Source of the DNA: Altibacter lentus
Lineage (GTDB): Bacteria > Bacteroidota > Bacteroidia > Flavobacteriales > Flavobacteriaceae
Length of the DNA: 64,000 nucleotides
Reading direction: 5' to 3'
NCBI RefSeq assembly: GCF_000746845.1
Contig: NZ_KN050846.1
Span: 2,186,963 to 2,250,962, forward strand
Shown here: positions 47,496 to 55,157 of the stretch, piece by piece
How the letters are laid out: each line of letters opens with the position of its first letter
Position numbering within the stretch: position 1 is the stretch's first letter
Made by a program: the position numbers and the translations under genes
Notes under the pieces: generated by a model
Told to the model about the DNA's origin: nothing
Seen by the model: the letters and a program-made list of their open reading frames with translations, nothing else
Database searches by the model: none

Positions 47496-49049
47496 TTAGT
47501 GAATCAATTCCCCGTTCTTATCGTGGAAATGATATTCAAGATACGTGTAAGCGTCTCTAGGTTGAATTTTCACCCATTTTTTGTGCTCCATGAACCATTT
47601 GGTTCGCACAGATGGAAAACCTTTTGTTAAAAAGGCCGCTATAAAAGGATGCGCATTGAGCGTGATCTTTTTATAGTCTTTTTGGAACAGGCGTTTCACC
47701 TCTTCGTTGATCTTATCGACCACTATGATTGGCGCTTCGATCTCGCTGCTTTCGTCCCCTCCAATATTGTTAGGGTCTTCTTCGCGAGTTTTAATGTTCA
47801 TCTCGGGCCGCACACGTTGGCGTGTAATTTGTATCAATCCAAATTTACTTGGCGGAAGGATTTTGTGCTTTGCCCGGTCATCGCTCATTTCATCACGCAG
47901 GTGATTGTAGAGTTTTTTACGGTTATTGGCATTGCCCATGTCGATAAAATCGACAACTATGATTCCTCCCATGTCTCGTAAGCGTAATTGTCGTGCCACT
48001 TCGGTGGCGGCGATCATATTTACTTCGAGCGCAGTGTCTTCTTGATTCTTGGACTTGTTGCTTCGGTTACCACTGTTTACGTCTATGACGTGCATGGCTT
48101 CCGTGTGTTCAATGACCAAATAGGCTCCTTTACTGCCGGAGACCGTTTTTCCAAAAGAAGTTTTAATTTGACGCTCGATCCCAAATTTTTCAAAAATGGG
48201 AACTTTGGAGTCATAATACTTTACGATATGCTCTTTATTAGGTGCAATCTCTTGCACATAATCTTTTATTTGTAAATAAAGGGTTTCGTCGTCGATGTGT
48301 ATTGCCGAAAATGAATCGTTGAATACATCTCGAATCATCGAAGTTCCTCTACTTAATTCGCTCAACACCTTACTTGGGTGGTGAGCCCCTTGTAGCTTTT
48401 TACACATCGCTGTCCAGCGATCTGTGAGATTTTGTAAATCTCTATCCAGTTCTGCTACTTTTTTGCCTTCTGCCACAGTGCGTATAATAACGCCAAATCC
48501 TTTTGGTTTAATGCTTGTTATCAAGCGTTTTAACCGTTCTTTTTCTTCATTGGATTCTATTTTTTGAGAAATAGAAACACGATCGGAAAAAGGGACCAAC
48601 ACAATGTATCGACCGGCTATGGAAAGCTCGGAGCTAATACGGGGTCCTTTGGTGGAAATGGGTTCTTTTACGATTTGTACCAGAATAGATTGATTGGATT
48701 TAAGGGCGTCGTTAATGCCTCCATTCTTATCAATCTCCTTTTCAAATGGGAAATCTTTTAAAGAGTACTCTTTAAGTTTACCTGTGCTTACACGTTTTAC
48801 GAATTTCAAAAGAGAAAGAACCTTTGGTCCCAAATCATGATAATGCAAAAAAGCATCTTTTTCGTAACCCACATTCACAAATGCGGCATTTAGACCGGGG
48901 ACGGTTTTTCGGATCTTAGCGAGATAGATATCTCCCACCGAAAACTTGTTGTCCTCTTCCTCTTTATTTAATTCGACTAGTTTTCCATCTTTTAAAAGGG
49001 CAAAATCAACTTCTTGTGAACTGGATCTAATGAATAATTCGTAGTTCAC
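47496..49049 (-). CDS. rng: Ribonuclease G (Rne/Rng family)
   Basis: Endoribonuclease for rRNA maturation and mRNA turnover; 517 aa with a GTG start (NYELFIRSSSQEVDFALL). The S1-like RNA-binding domain lies at ~35-130 (VGDIYLAKIRKTVPGLNAAFVNVG, in two parts). The DNase I-like catalytic domain has metal-binding Asp323 (HVIDVNSGN) and Asp367 (IIVVDFIDM). The zinc-link motif CPxCxG that joins subunits in E. coli RNase E/G is absent: after RQRVRPEMNIKTREED the sequence passes to NNIGGDESSEIEAP with no Cys. The next gene upstream on this strand is the 29-aa basic protein, 219 bases away. Confidence 0.95.
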   Translation of the reverse strand: MNYELFIRSSSQEVDFALLKDGKLVELNKEEEDNKFSVGDIYLAKIRKTVPGLNAAFVNVGYEKDAFLHYHDLGPKVLSLLKFVKRVSTGKLKEYSLKDFPFEKEIDKNGGINDALKSNQSILVQIVKEPISTKGPRISSELSIAGRYIVLVPFSDRVSISQKIESNEEKERLKRLITSIKPKGFGVIIRTVAEGKKVAELDRDLQNLTDRWTAMCKKLQGAHHPSKVLSELSRGTSMIRDVFNDSFSAIHIDDETLYLQIKDYVQEIAPNKEHIVKYYDSKVPIFEKFGIERQIKTSFGKTVSGSKGAYLVIEHTEAMHVIDVNSGNRSNKSKNQEDTALEVNMIAATEVARQLRLRDMGGIIVVDFIDMGNANNRKKLYNHLRDEMSDDRAKHKILPPSKFGLIQITRQRVRPEMNIKTREEDPNNIGGDESSEIEAPIIVVDKINEEVKRLFQKDYKKITLNAHPFIAAFLTKGFPSVRTKWFMEHKKWVKIQPRDAYTYLEYHFHDKNGELIH

Positions 49050-49069
49050 TTTTAATTAATTTTTATCCA

Positions 49070-49087
49070 TCCCGATAACTATCGGGA
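49070..49087. repeat. Palindrome TCCCGATA/TATCGGGA upstream of rng
   Basis: TCCCGATA-AC-TATCGGGA is a perfect 8-base inverted repeat, flanked by the outer pair CCAT/ATGG. It sits 20 bases upstream of the rng GTG, so it would be in the mRNA leader and could fold. A second palindrome TTCCTACA-TAT-TGTAGGAA lies ~40 bases further upstream (49125-49143). Either may affect rng expression, as RNase E/G leaders often do, but this is inference. Confidence 0.45.
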
Positions 49088-49216
49088 CAAATGGATTAAA
49101 CAAAATTTTATCACAGGTTTTAATAGTTCCTACATATTGTAGGAAAAAACCCGTTGAAACCAACAGCTTTAAGGTAAAAAAGCGGTATGATCTCGTTTTC
49201 AAAGAACGTTTTCTAG

Positions 49217-49246
49217 ATACCCGGCGGCAGCCGGGTATTTTTTCTA
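49217..49246 (+). terminator. Hairpin with T-run on the plus strand, no plus-strand gene
   Basis: Perfect 9-bp stem ATACCCGGC (49217-49225) / GCCGGGTAT (49230-49238) with loop GGCA, then TTTTTT to 49243. The T-run is on the plus strand, yet both neighbouring genes (rng and the 29-aa protein) are on the minus strand. On the minus strand the hairpin would stand 31 bases after the small gene's stop without a T-run. Confidence 0.6.
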
Positions 49247-49268
49247 AACGAAAAAAGTAGTTGGAAAA

Positions 49269-49358
49269 CTACTTTTTCTTGTGGCGGTTCGCGCGTCTTC
49301 TTTTCTTGCGCTTATGCGTTGCTACCTTATGTCTTTTTCTTTTTTTACCACTAGGCAT
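49269..49358 (-). CDS. 29-aa Lys/Arg-rich protein, candidate small ribosomal protein
   Basis: A reading frame of 29 codons (ATG at 49358, TAG at 49269-49271) that short-gene cut-offs miss. The product begins MPSGKKRKRHKVATHKRKK and ends RRRANRHKKK; 21 of 29 residues are Lys, Arg or His and there are no acidic residues. The pattern KRxRHK...HKRKKRRRxNRHKKK resembles the AURKAIP1/COX24-type basic peptides that include bacterial ribosomal proteins such as bS22 in actinobacteria. It follows the HU gene by 42 bases on the same strand, so it is probably co-transcribed. I recall this peptide being conserved beside HU/rng in Bacteroidota, but could not check it here. Confidence 0.8.
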   Translation of the reverse strand: MPSGKKRKRHKVATHKRKKRRRANRHKKK

Positions 49359-49400
49359 ACTAACTTTTTTTAGTTGTTCACACGTTGCGAACGGTTATTA

Positions 49401-49691
49401 TTATTTTACTTCAACATTCGTTTTAACGCCTTCTACAAATACTTTTGCAGGTTTGAACGCCGGAATGTTGTGGGCGGGGATCTTAATAGTTGTGTTCTTT
49501 GAAATATTTCTGCCGGTTTTCTCGGCTCTTTTCTTAATAATGAAACTTCCAAATCCTCTTAAGTATACATTGTCTCCACTTTCAAGAGAATTCTTCACTT
49601 CGTCCATAAAGGTTTCTACTGTAGCTTGAACATCACCTTTTTCCATTCCTAATTTCTCTGAAATTTTCGCTACGATATCTGCTTTCGTCAT
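49401..49691 (-). CDS. HU/IHF-family DNA-binding protein
   Basis: A 96-aa nucleoid protein that bends DNA. The family signature is complete: MTKADIVAKISEKLGMEKGD, then DNVYLRGFGSFIIKKRAEKTGRNI (in two parts) and the beta-arm with the intercalating Pro in KIPAHNIPAFKPAK. It is either HU or an IHF-like homologue; Bacteroidota carry several and sequence alone does not separate them. It is the first gene on the minus-strand side before mutY, which is divergent. Confidence 0.96.
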   Translation of the reverse strand: MTKADIVAKISEKLGMEKGDVQATVETFMDEVKNSLESGDNVYLRGFGSFIIKKRAEKTGRNISKNTTIKIPAHNIPAFKPAKVFVEGVKTNVEVK

Positions 49692-49817
49692 TCTATTACT
49701 TTTTTTAATTATTATGTTAGGTTTATTTTTTCAAGAGGGCAAATATAAGAATTTTAAAATCAATAATTCAAACCATAAACCGTTAAATTATAATTAGATA
49801 AAGGCTAATTTTGTCAA

Positions 49818-50885
49818 ATGCCAAAAATCTCCCCTTTTTTTTCTAACAAACTCATAGCGTGGTATTTACAGAATAGAAGAATGCTTCCTTGGCGTACCAC
49901 TTCCAATCCGTATTTTATCTGGCTTTCTGAAATAATACTACAGCAAACACGTGTTGCCCAGGGACTTCCGTACTATTTAAAATTTATTAAGGCATTTCCT
50001 ACAATAGAATCGCTTGCTGAAGCCAATGAAGCCGAAATTTTAAAATTATGGCAGGGATTAGGGTATTATTCCAGAGCTCGCAATCTTCACGCTGCGGCCA
50101 AGTTTGTGGTGCACGATCTGGAGGGTGCATTTCCCGGAACCTATAAGGAGCTCTTGCAGCTTAAAGGAGTGGGAGATTATACGGCCAGTGCCATTGCTTC
50201 TATATGCTATTCGGAACCTGCTGCTGTAGTCGACGGGAATGTGTACAGGGTCCTTTCCCGTGTTTTTGGAGTGGAAACACCTATTAATTCTACTCAGGGC
50301 ATTAAAGACTTCAAAACGCTGGCACAGGCGTTGTTGGACCCCTCACAGCCCGGTACTTACAATCAGGCGATCATGGAATTTGGCGCTCAATATTGTGTTC
50401 CTCAAAATCCGGTTTGCCAAACATGTATATTCAGCGACCGTTGCGAGGCGTACAAGACGGGAAAGGTGGGTCTGTTGCCTGTGAAGTTGAAGAAAAGCAC
50501 GATCAAAAAAAGGTATTTCAACTATATGGTCATTCTTTCTGAAGACAGACAAACCATATTACAACAGCGTAAACAAAAAGGAATCTGGCAGCAGTTGTAT
50601 GAGTTTCCTCTTATTGAAACTGCTTCAGAAGTAACGCTGAAGCAATTGCAATCGTTGGAAGGGTATCGTTCTATTTCAGAAGAAATAAACATAACCGCTA
50701 TTTCACTGTATAATAATGAGCCTGTGGTCCACAAACTTTCGCATCAACACCTGTACACGTGGTTTTGGATCGTGGAATGCTTACAAATACCAGCGAATGC
50801 TATTGCTATTTCAAGCATGGACGACTACGCAGTTCCTGTGCTTATTGAAAATTTCATTTCAAATTTTTCCGGCATGAAAAATTGA
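49818..50885 (+). CDS. mutY: A/G-specific adenine glycosylase
   Basis: Removes adenine opposite 8-oxoguanine; 355 aa. The HhH glycosylase domain has the catalytic Glu in SEIILQQTRVAQG, the HhH-GPD motif LKGVGDYTASAIASICY and catalytic Asp in VVDGNVYRVLSR. The 4Fe-4S loop is complete: Cys193, 200, 203 and 209 (C-x6-C-x2-C-x5-C). The C-terminal ~120 residues form the Nudix-like 8-oxoG-recognition domain. A -7-like TAATTTTG (49806-49813) sits 4 bases before the ATG. First gene of the mutY-ssb-gldE-gldD series. Confidence 0.97.
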   Translation: MPKISPFFSNKLIAWYLQNRRMLPWRTTSNPYFIWLSEIILQQTRVAQGLPYYLKFIKAFPTIESLAEANEAEILKLWQGLGYYSRARNLHAAAKFVVHDLEGAFPGTYKELLQLKGVGDYTASAIASICYSEPAAVVDGNVYRVLSRVFGVETPINSTQGIKDFKTLAQALLDPSQPGTYNQAIMEFGAQYCVPQNPVCQTCIFSDRCEAYKTGKVGLLPVKLKKSTIKKRYFNYMVILSEDRQTILQQRKQKGIWQQLYEFPLIETASEVTLKQLQSLEGYRSISEEINITAISLYNNEPVVHKLSHQHLYTWFWIVECLQIPANAIAISSMDDYAVPVLIENFISNFSGMKN

Positions 50886-50946
50886 AAAAAGTCCTATATT
50901 TAAAACTCATACTATACCTTTGTACGAATCTAAAAATTAGAAGATC

Positions 50947-51408
50947 ATGAGTGGGACATTAAACAAGGTAATGCTAATTGGGCATACGGGTGATGACGTA
51001 AAAATGCACTATTTTGAGGGAGGCGGCAGTATCGGGAGATTTCCACTGGCTACTAACGAATCCTACACCAATCGAACCACAGGCGAACGAGTGGTCAATA
51101 CCGAATGGCATAACATTGTGGTGCGAAATAAAGCCGCTGAAATTTGTGAGAAATACCTAAAAAAAGGTGATAAGATTTACGTTGAGGGCCGACTAAAGAC
51201 CCGAAAATGGCAAGATGATCAAGGAAATGAGCGGTACAGCACCGAAATACAATGTACCGATTTTACGTTTTTAACTCCTAAAGGCGAATCGAATGATTCC
51301 GGCTCATCTGCAAACCAACATTCACAGAGCGCTACGGAGACTTCAAATGTAAAGAATACCCAACAACAAGCTCCTATTGGAGAGGAAGATGACGATCTTC
51401 CGTTCTAA
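50947..51408 (+). CDS. ssb: Single-stranded DNA-binding protein
   Basis: A 153-aa SSB with the OB fold (MSGTLNKVMLIGHTGDDVKMHY ... TEWHNIVVRNKAAEICEKYL, in parts; VEGRLKTRKWQDDQG). A Gln/Ser/Asn-rich linker follows, then the acidic C-terminal tip DDDLPF, which binds partner proteins. A -7-like TACCTTTG lies at 50915-50922 in the gap behind mutY, without TTG at the right distance. Position before gldE is the usual one in Flavobacteriaceae. Confidence 0.97.
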   Translation: MSGTLNKVMLIGHTGDDVKMHYFEGGGSIGRFPLATNESYTNRTTGERVVNTEWHNIVVRNKAAEICEKYLKKGDKIYVEGRLKTRKWQDDQGNERYSTEIQCTDFTFLTPKGESNDSGSSANQHSQSATETSNVKNTQQQAPIGEEDDDLPF

Positions 51409-51429
51409 TTATTAACGAATACCAACACC

Positions 51430-52758
51430 TTGGATCTAGAGCCTCCTAGTTTATTGTTTCTTCCTTTAGTAAGTGCTGTCCATATAACCAGTATTGTTCT
51501 ATTGTTATTACTGTTGCTTTGCTCTGCCCTTATCTCGGGGGCCGAGGTGGCTTTTTTCTCGTTGACCACCAGTGATTTTGAAGGCAATGAGAACAAGGCA
51601 ATCACTAAGAAGTTGAGCATCGTAGAACGGTTGCTCGCGAAACCAAAGAAACTACTGGCCACGATCCTTGTGGCAAACAATTCCATAAATATCGCTATCG
51701 TCCTTTTGTTCGAATCTCTTAGTTCGGTTTGGTTCCAGGGGCTTAACTACAAATTGAATCTCTATTATTTTGAGATCGACTCGGTATTTTTATTAAAGAT
51801 CGGGGTTGCTACTTTTCTTATCTTATTATTCGGGGAGATCCTTCCCAAAGTATACGCCAGCAGGAACAGGATCTCATTTGCGGTATTGATGGCGTATCCT
51901 TTAAATGTGTTGGATACATTGTTTGCTCCGTTAAGTTTGCCAATGCGGGCGGCCACCATTTATATACATGCAAAGTTTGGGAAGCAAAAATCCAATCTTA
52001 GTGTAGACCAGTTGTCACAGGCTTTGGAGTTAACCAGAGAAGAAGACACCACCCACGAAGAGCAAAAGATCCTGCAAGGAATCGTTACCTTCGGAAATAC
52101 AGATACCAAGCAGGTGATGAAGCCAAGGATGGAGATCTTCGCCCTAAATGAAGAGGCTCCCTTTAAGGACATCATGCCGGATATTATCGCACGAGGATAT
52201 TCCCGTATACCCGTTTATAAGGATAGTATCGATAACATTACCGGGATTCTATATGTCAAGGACCTCATGCCATTTATAGATCGCAAGATATTGGATTGGA
52301 CCACGTTAAAACGAGAGGCATACTTCGTCCCCGAGAATAAAAAATTGGATGATTTGCTCAATGAATTCAAGGATATGAAAATGCACCTTGCTATTGTTGT
52401 GGACGAATATGGAGGAACCAGTGGTTTGATCTCTCTTGAAGATATCATTGAGGAGATCGTAGGGGAGATAAGTGACGAATTTGACGATGAAGACCTTATC
52501 TTCTCCAGATTGGATGAGACCACCTTTGTATTTGAAGGGAAGACCCCCTTAAAGGATTTTTACAAAGTGATCGAACTGGAAGACAATCAGCTTTTTGAAG
52601 AAGAAAAAGGAGAGTCTGAAACGCTTGCCGGATTCCTCTTGGAGATATCGAAAGGATTTCCGAAGAAGGACGAGGTAATAACATTTCACAATTATGCGTT
52701 TACCATAGAAGCGTTTGACAACAAGCGTATCAAACAAGTGAAATTATCCATAAACTAA
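51430..52758 (+). CDS. gldE: Gliding motility protein GldE (DUF21/CBS/CorC)
   Basis: A 442-aa membrane protein with a TTG start at 51430. The N-terminal DUF21 domain has about four membrane segments (LLLLLLCSALISGAEVAFFS; ATFLILLFGEILPKVYAS). A CBS pair follows at ~205-330 (VMKPRMEIFALNEEAPF, YSRIPVYKDSIDNITGILYVK, HLAIVVDEYGGTSGLISLED) and then a C-terminal CorC/HlyC transporter-associated domain. In Flavobacterium johnsoniae gldE lies just before gldD, and extra GldE compensates for some gldB mutations. Start is the first possible codon 21 bases after ssb. Confidence 0.94.
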   Translation: MDLEPPSLLFLPLVSAVHITSIVLLLLLLLCSALISGAEVAFFSLTTSDFEGNENKAITKKLSIVERLLAKPKKLLATILVANNSINIAIVLLFESLSSVWFQGLNYKLNLYYFEIDSVFLLKIGVATFLILLFGEILPKVYASRNRISFAVLMAYPLNVLDTLFAPLSLPMRAATIYIHAKFGKQKSNLSVDQLSQALELTREEDTTHEEQKILQGIVTFGNTDTKQVMKPRMEIFALNEEAPFKDIMPDIIARGYSRIPVYKDSIDNITGILYVKDLMPFIDRKILDWTTLKREAYFVPENKKLDDLLNEFKDMKMHLAIVVDEYGGTSGLISLEDIIEEIVGEISDEFDDEDLIFSRLDETTFVFEGKTPLKDFYKVIELEDNQLFEEEKGESETLAGFLLEISKGFPKKDEVITFHNYAFTIEAFDNKRIKQVKLSIN

Positions 52759-52762
52759 CAGC

Positions 52763-53317
52763 ATGCGTTCTCTTTTATTACTTATTGCTCTTATCCTCTT
52801 CAGTTCGTGCGAAGACACTGTTGTGGTTAAACCCAGCGCCGCACTCCGGCTGGAATATCCTGCTCCAAACTATAAAGACGCGGGAGTTGCGTGTCCCTAT
52901 ACGTTTGATATGAATAAGCAGGCATCGCTTGTGCTCAAGAACAATTGCTGGTTGAACTTAGAATATCCCGGCATGAATGCGACCATCTATTTGTCGTATC
53001 GAGAAGTGAAGAACAACAACTTGGATTCTCTTTTGTATGATGCTCAAAAACTTACGTACGACCACACTATTAAAGCAGTAGACATCCCCGAAAAACTATT
53101 TGTGAATCCGGATAACAAGGTCTACGGGATGTTATACACCATTAACGGAAATGCTGCGACTCAGGCGCAGTTCTATGCTACCGACAGTGTTAATCATTTT
53201 GTTACGGGATCTCTCTACTTCAAATCAAAGCCTAATTTCGACTCCATTTATCCGGCAGCGGTGTATCTTCGGAATGACATCCGGCATCTAATGGAAACGC
53301 TTACATGGAAAGAATAA
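52763..53317 (+). CDS. gldD: Gliding motility lipoprotein GldD
   Basis: A 184-aa lipoprotein. The signal MRSLLLLIALILFSSC ends in the lipobox Cys16. The body has LRLEYPAPNYKDAGVACPYTFD, CWLNLEYPGMNATIYLSYRE and AATQAQFYATDSVNHFVTGSLYF (each in family form), and it ends AVYLRNDIRHLMETLTWKE. GldD is needed for gliding in F. johnsoniae; its exact role is not known. It begins 4 bases after gldE. Gliding itself cannot be predicted, because gldE/gldD also occur in non-gliding relatives. Confidence 0.94.
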   Translation: MRSLLLLIALILFSSCEDTVVVKPSAALRLEYPAPNYKDAGVACPYTFDMNKQASLVLKNNCWLNLEYPGMNATIYLSYREVKNNNLDSLLYDAQKLTYDHTIKAVDIPEKLFVNPDNKVYGMLYTINGNAATQAQFYATDSVNHFVTGSLYFKSKPNFDSIYPAAVYLRNDIRHLMETLTWKE

Positions 53318-53448
53318 GCCTTGTCTAGCTCGTGTTTTGCTGCAATTTTGGATGACTAAATTTCTTCGGAAAAGGTTAATAAAATTTTAATTGGCCCGCC
53401 ATTCTGAAATATTTTCCCGAAATTTATACCACTTACAAGCATCAAATT

Positions 53449-53886
53449 ATGGGAAAATATTATATAAAATACGGAATTGGAATCGCCATTGCATTAATTG
53501 CCTACTTTCTTTTGACCAAACTTTTAGGCTTACATCAATATCCAATTTTAAGTGCTGCCAATGGCGTTATTTTTGGCGCCGGGATCTTGATGGCCATGAA
53601 ATCATATAAGACAGATAAAACGAATTTCAAATACCAAAAAGGATTTCAGATCGGGCTTTTTTCAGGCGGTATTGCTACTGTTCTTTTTGCCGCGTTCATG
53701 TCGCTTTATATCTTCCAAATCGACACCCAATTTGCCGAGGCCATTCTAGATTCTTGGGGATTGAGCTACAATAAAGGGAGTCTTATTGTAATTATGTCTT
53801 TGGTGATCATGGGCTTTGCAACCACATTGGTCCTTACATTGGCGTTTATGCAATTACTTAAAGAATCCTGGAATACCAAATCCTAA
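53449..53886 (+). CDS. DUF4199 membrane protein
   Basis: A 145-aa protein with four predicted membrane helices (IGIAIALIAYFLLTKLL; ILSAANGVIFGAGILMAM; GLFSGGIATVLFAAFMSLYIF; IVIMSLVIMGFATTLVLTLAF). The residues between the second and third helices (YKTDKTNFKYQKGFQIG) are the characteristic loop of DUF4199. Function is unknown. It stands alone, 131 bases behind gldD. Confidence 0.85.
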   Translation: MGKYYIKYGIGIAIALIAYFLLTKLLGLHQYPILSAANGVIFGAGILMAMKSYKTDKTNFKYQKGFQIGLFSGGIATVLFAAFMSLYIFQIDTQFAEAILDSWGLSYNKGSLIVIMSLVIMGFATTLVLTLAFMQLLKESWNTKS

Positions 53887-53914
53887 TCACACCCTTTAAT
53901 TTTAAAGAAACTGT

Positions 53915-53944
53915 TTGCGGTTTAATTAATTAGAATTATATTTG
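53915..53944 (+). promoter_or_regulatory. Promoter of rplU-rpmA
   Basis: TTG (53915-53917), 19 bases, TATATTTG (53937-53944), a full consensus match. It gives a leader of about 90 bases before rplU, long enough for a regulatory structure, but I see no defined L21-leader fold. Confidence 0.75.
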
Positions 53945-54040
53945 CACCCGCCTTTGCGAGCACTGTTCGCTTTGGTGAGAAAAACGCTTTTACTGGATTA
54001 GTGAAAGCTTTGTATAACTAATTATATAATCGATTACGCT

Positions 54041-54766
54041 ATGTACGCAATTGTAGAGATAGCAGGGCAGCAAGTAAAAGTTGCGAAAGACCAGAAGGTT
54101 TTTGTAAATCGTTTAGCTACCGATGAAGGTGACAAGGTCGAGTTCGACAATGTCCTTTTGGTAGGTGACGGTGACAAGATCACTATTGGCGCCCCGGCTA
54201 TAGACGGCGCTCTTATTGGAGCAAAAGTCGTTAGACACCTTAAAGGTGACAAAGTTATCGTTTTCAAAAAGAAACGTAGAAAAGGATACCAGAAGAAAAA
54301 TGGTCATAGACAATCCCTTTCTGAGATCGTTATTGAAAGCATTGTAGCTTCAGGAGGAAAGAAATCTACTACTTCAAAAGCGAAGGAAGAGAAAAAAACA
54401 GCTCCAAAGAAAGAAGAAGCAACAAAGGCAGCACCGGCAAAAGCCAAGGCTGAACCTAAAAAAGAAACCAAAACTGCCGCTCCCAAAGCTGCTGCAAAAA
54501 AAGCAGATAAGGCCGATGATCTAAAGAAGATCGAAGGAGTTGGACCAAAGGCTGCTGAAGCAATGGTCAATGCCGGATTGGACACTTTTGCGAAAGTAGC
54601 AAAGGCAAAACCAGAAGCGATCGCAGAGATCCTTACCGAAGCAAGCTCACGTTTGTCACATCTTGTGACAGATACTTGGCCAAAACAGGCTAAGTTGGCG
54701 GCTGAAGGAAAATGGGACGAGTTGACTGCTTTACAAGAAAAATTAGACGGCGGGATCGAGAAATAA
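54041..54766 (+). CDS. rplU: 50S ribosomal protein L21 with HhH extension
   Basis: A 241-aa protein, more than twice the ~103 residues of normal L21. Residues 1-103 are a complete L21 (MYAIVEIAGQQVKVAKDQKV, VVRHLKGDKVIVFKKKRRKG, KKNGHRQ). Residues ~105-157 are a Lys/Ala/Glu-rich linker. Residues ~159-240 form a helix-hairpin-helix-like domain (DDLKKIEGVGPKAAEAMVNAGL) and a further helix (DTWPKQAKLAAEGKWDELTA). The frame is open with no stop between the parts. Extended L21 of this kind is known in Flavobacteria; the role of the added domain is unknown. It is co-transcribed with rpmA. Confidence 0.97.
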   Translation: MYAIVEIAGQQVKVAKDQKVFVNRLATDEGDKVEFDNVLLVGDGDKITIGAPAIDGALIGAKVVRHLKGDKVIVFKKKRRKGYQKKNGHRQSLSEIVIESIVASGGKKSTTSKAKEEKKTAPKKEEATKAAPAKAKAEPKKETKTAAPKAAAKKADKADDLKKIEGVGPKAAEAMVNAGLDTFAKVAKAKPEAIAEILTEASSRLSHLVTDTWPKQAKLAAEGKWDELTALQEKLDGGIEK

Positions 54767-54826
54767 GCGTTCCGGCTTTTGTATAACACATCCTGTAGCG
54801 ATACGGGAACATAAAACCGAAAGAAA

Positions 54827-55090
54827 ATGGCTCATAAAAAAGGAGTTGGTAGTTCTAAGAACGGTAGAGAATCAGAATCGAAACGCCTTGGCGTAAAGAT
54901 CTTTGGTGGTCAAGCTGCTACCGCAGGAAATATCATCGTAAGACAACGAGGAAATACGCACCATCCCGGTGAGAACGTATATGGTGGAAAAGACCACACG
55001 TTACACGCCAGAGTGGACGGTGTTGTGAAATTCACCAAGAAGAAGGATAACAAATCCTATGTTTCTATCATTCCTAATGCTGAAGCATAA
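54827..55090 (+). CDS. rpmA: 50S ribosomal protein L27
   Basis: An 87-aa ribosomal protein that lines the peptidyl-transferase centre. It starts [20 protein letters not shown] with no N-terminal extension of the Firmicutes kind, and contains [21 protein letters not shown] and [13 protein letters not shown]. It is paired with rplU after 60 bases and ends in a terminator. Confidence 0.98.
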   Translation: MAHKKGVGSSKNGRESESKRLGVKIFGGQAATAGNIIVRQRGNTHHPGENVYGGKDHTLHARVDGVVKFTKKKDNKSYVSIIPNAEA

Positions 55091-55109
55091 GAATTGTATT
55101 TCTTAAAGA

Positions 55110-55145
55110 ACAAAAAGCCCCAATCTTGTATTGGGGCTTTTTTTA
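55110..55145. terminator. Terminator after rpmA and the transglutaminase-like gene
   Basis: AAAAAGCCCCAAT (55112-55124) and ATTGGGGCTTTTT (55130-55142) form a 13-bp stem with a short loop; both strands have a T-run, so it can serve the convergent genes. It lies about 15 bases from each stop. Confidence 0.9.
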
Positions 55146-55157
55146 TGGGATAAGGTC

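Noticed and set aside
53945..54040. L21 leader structure upstream of rplU
   Set aside because: The leader is long enough, but I could find no convincing conserved stem; it is mentioned only as a leader.
54304..54789. 161-codon minus-strand frame opposite the L21 extension
   Set aside because: The sense frame has a complete L21 and an HhH-like domain; the antisense product is an Ala/Phe/Ser-rich shadow of Lys/Ala codons.
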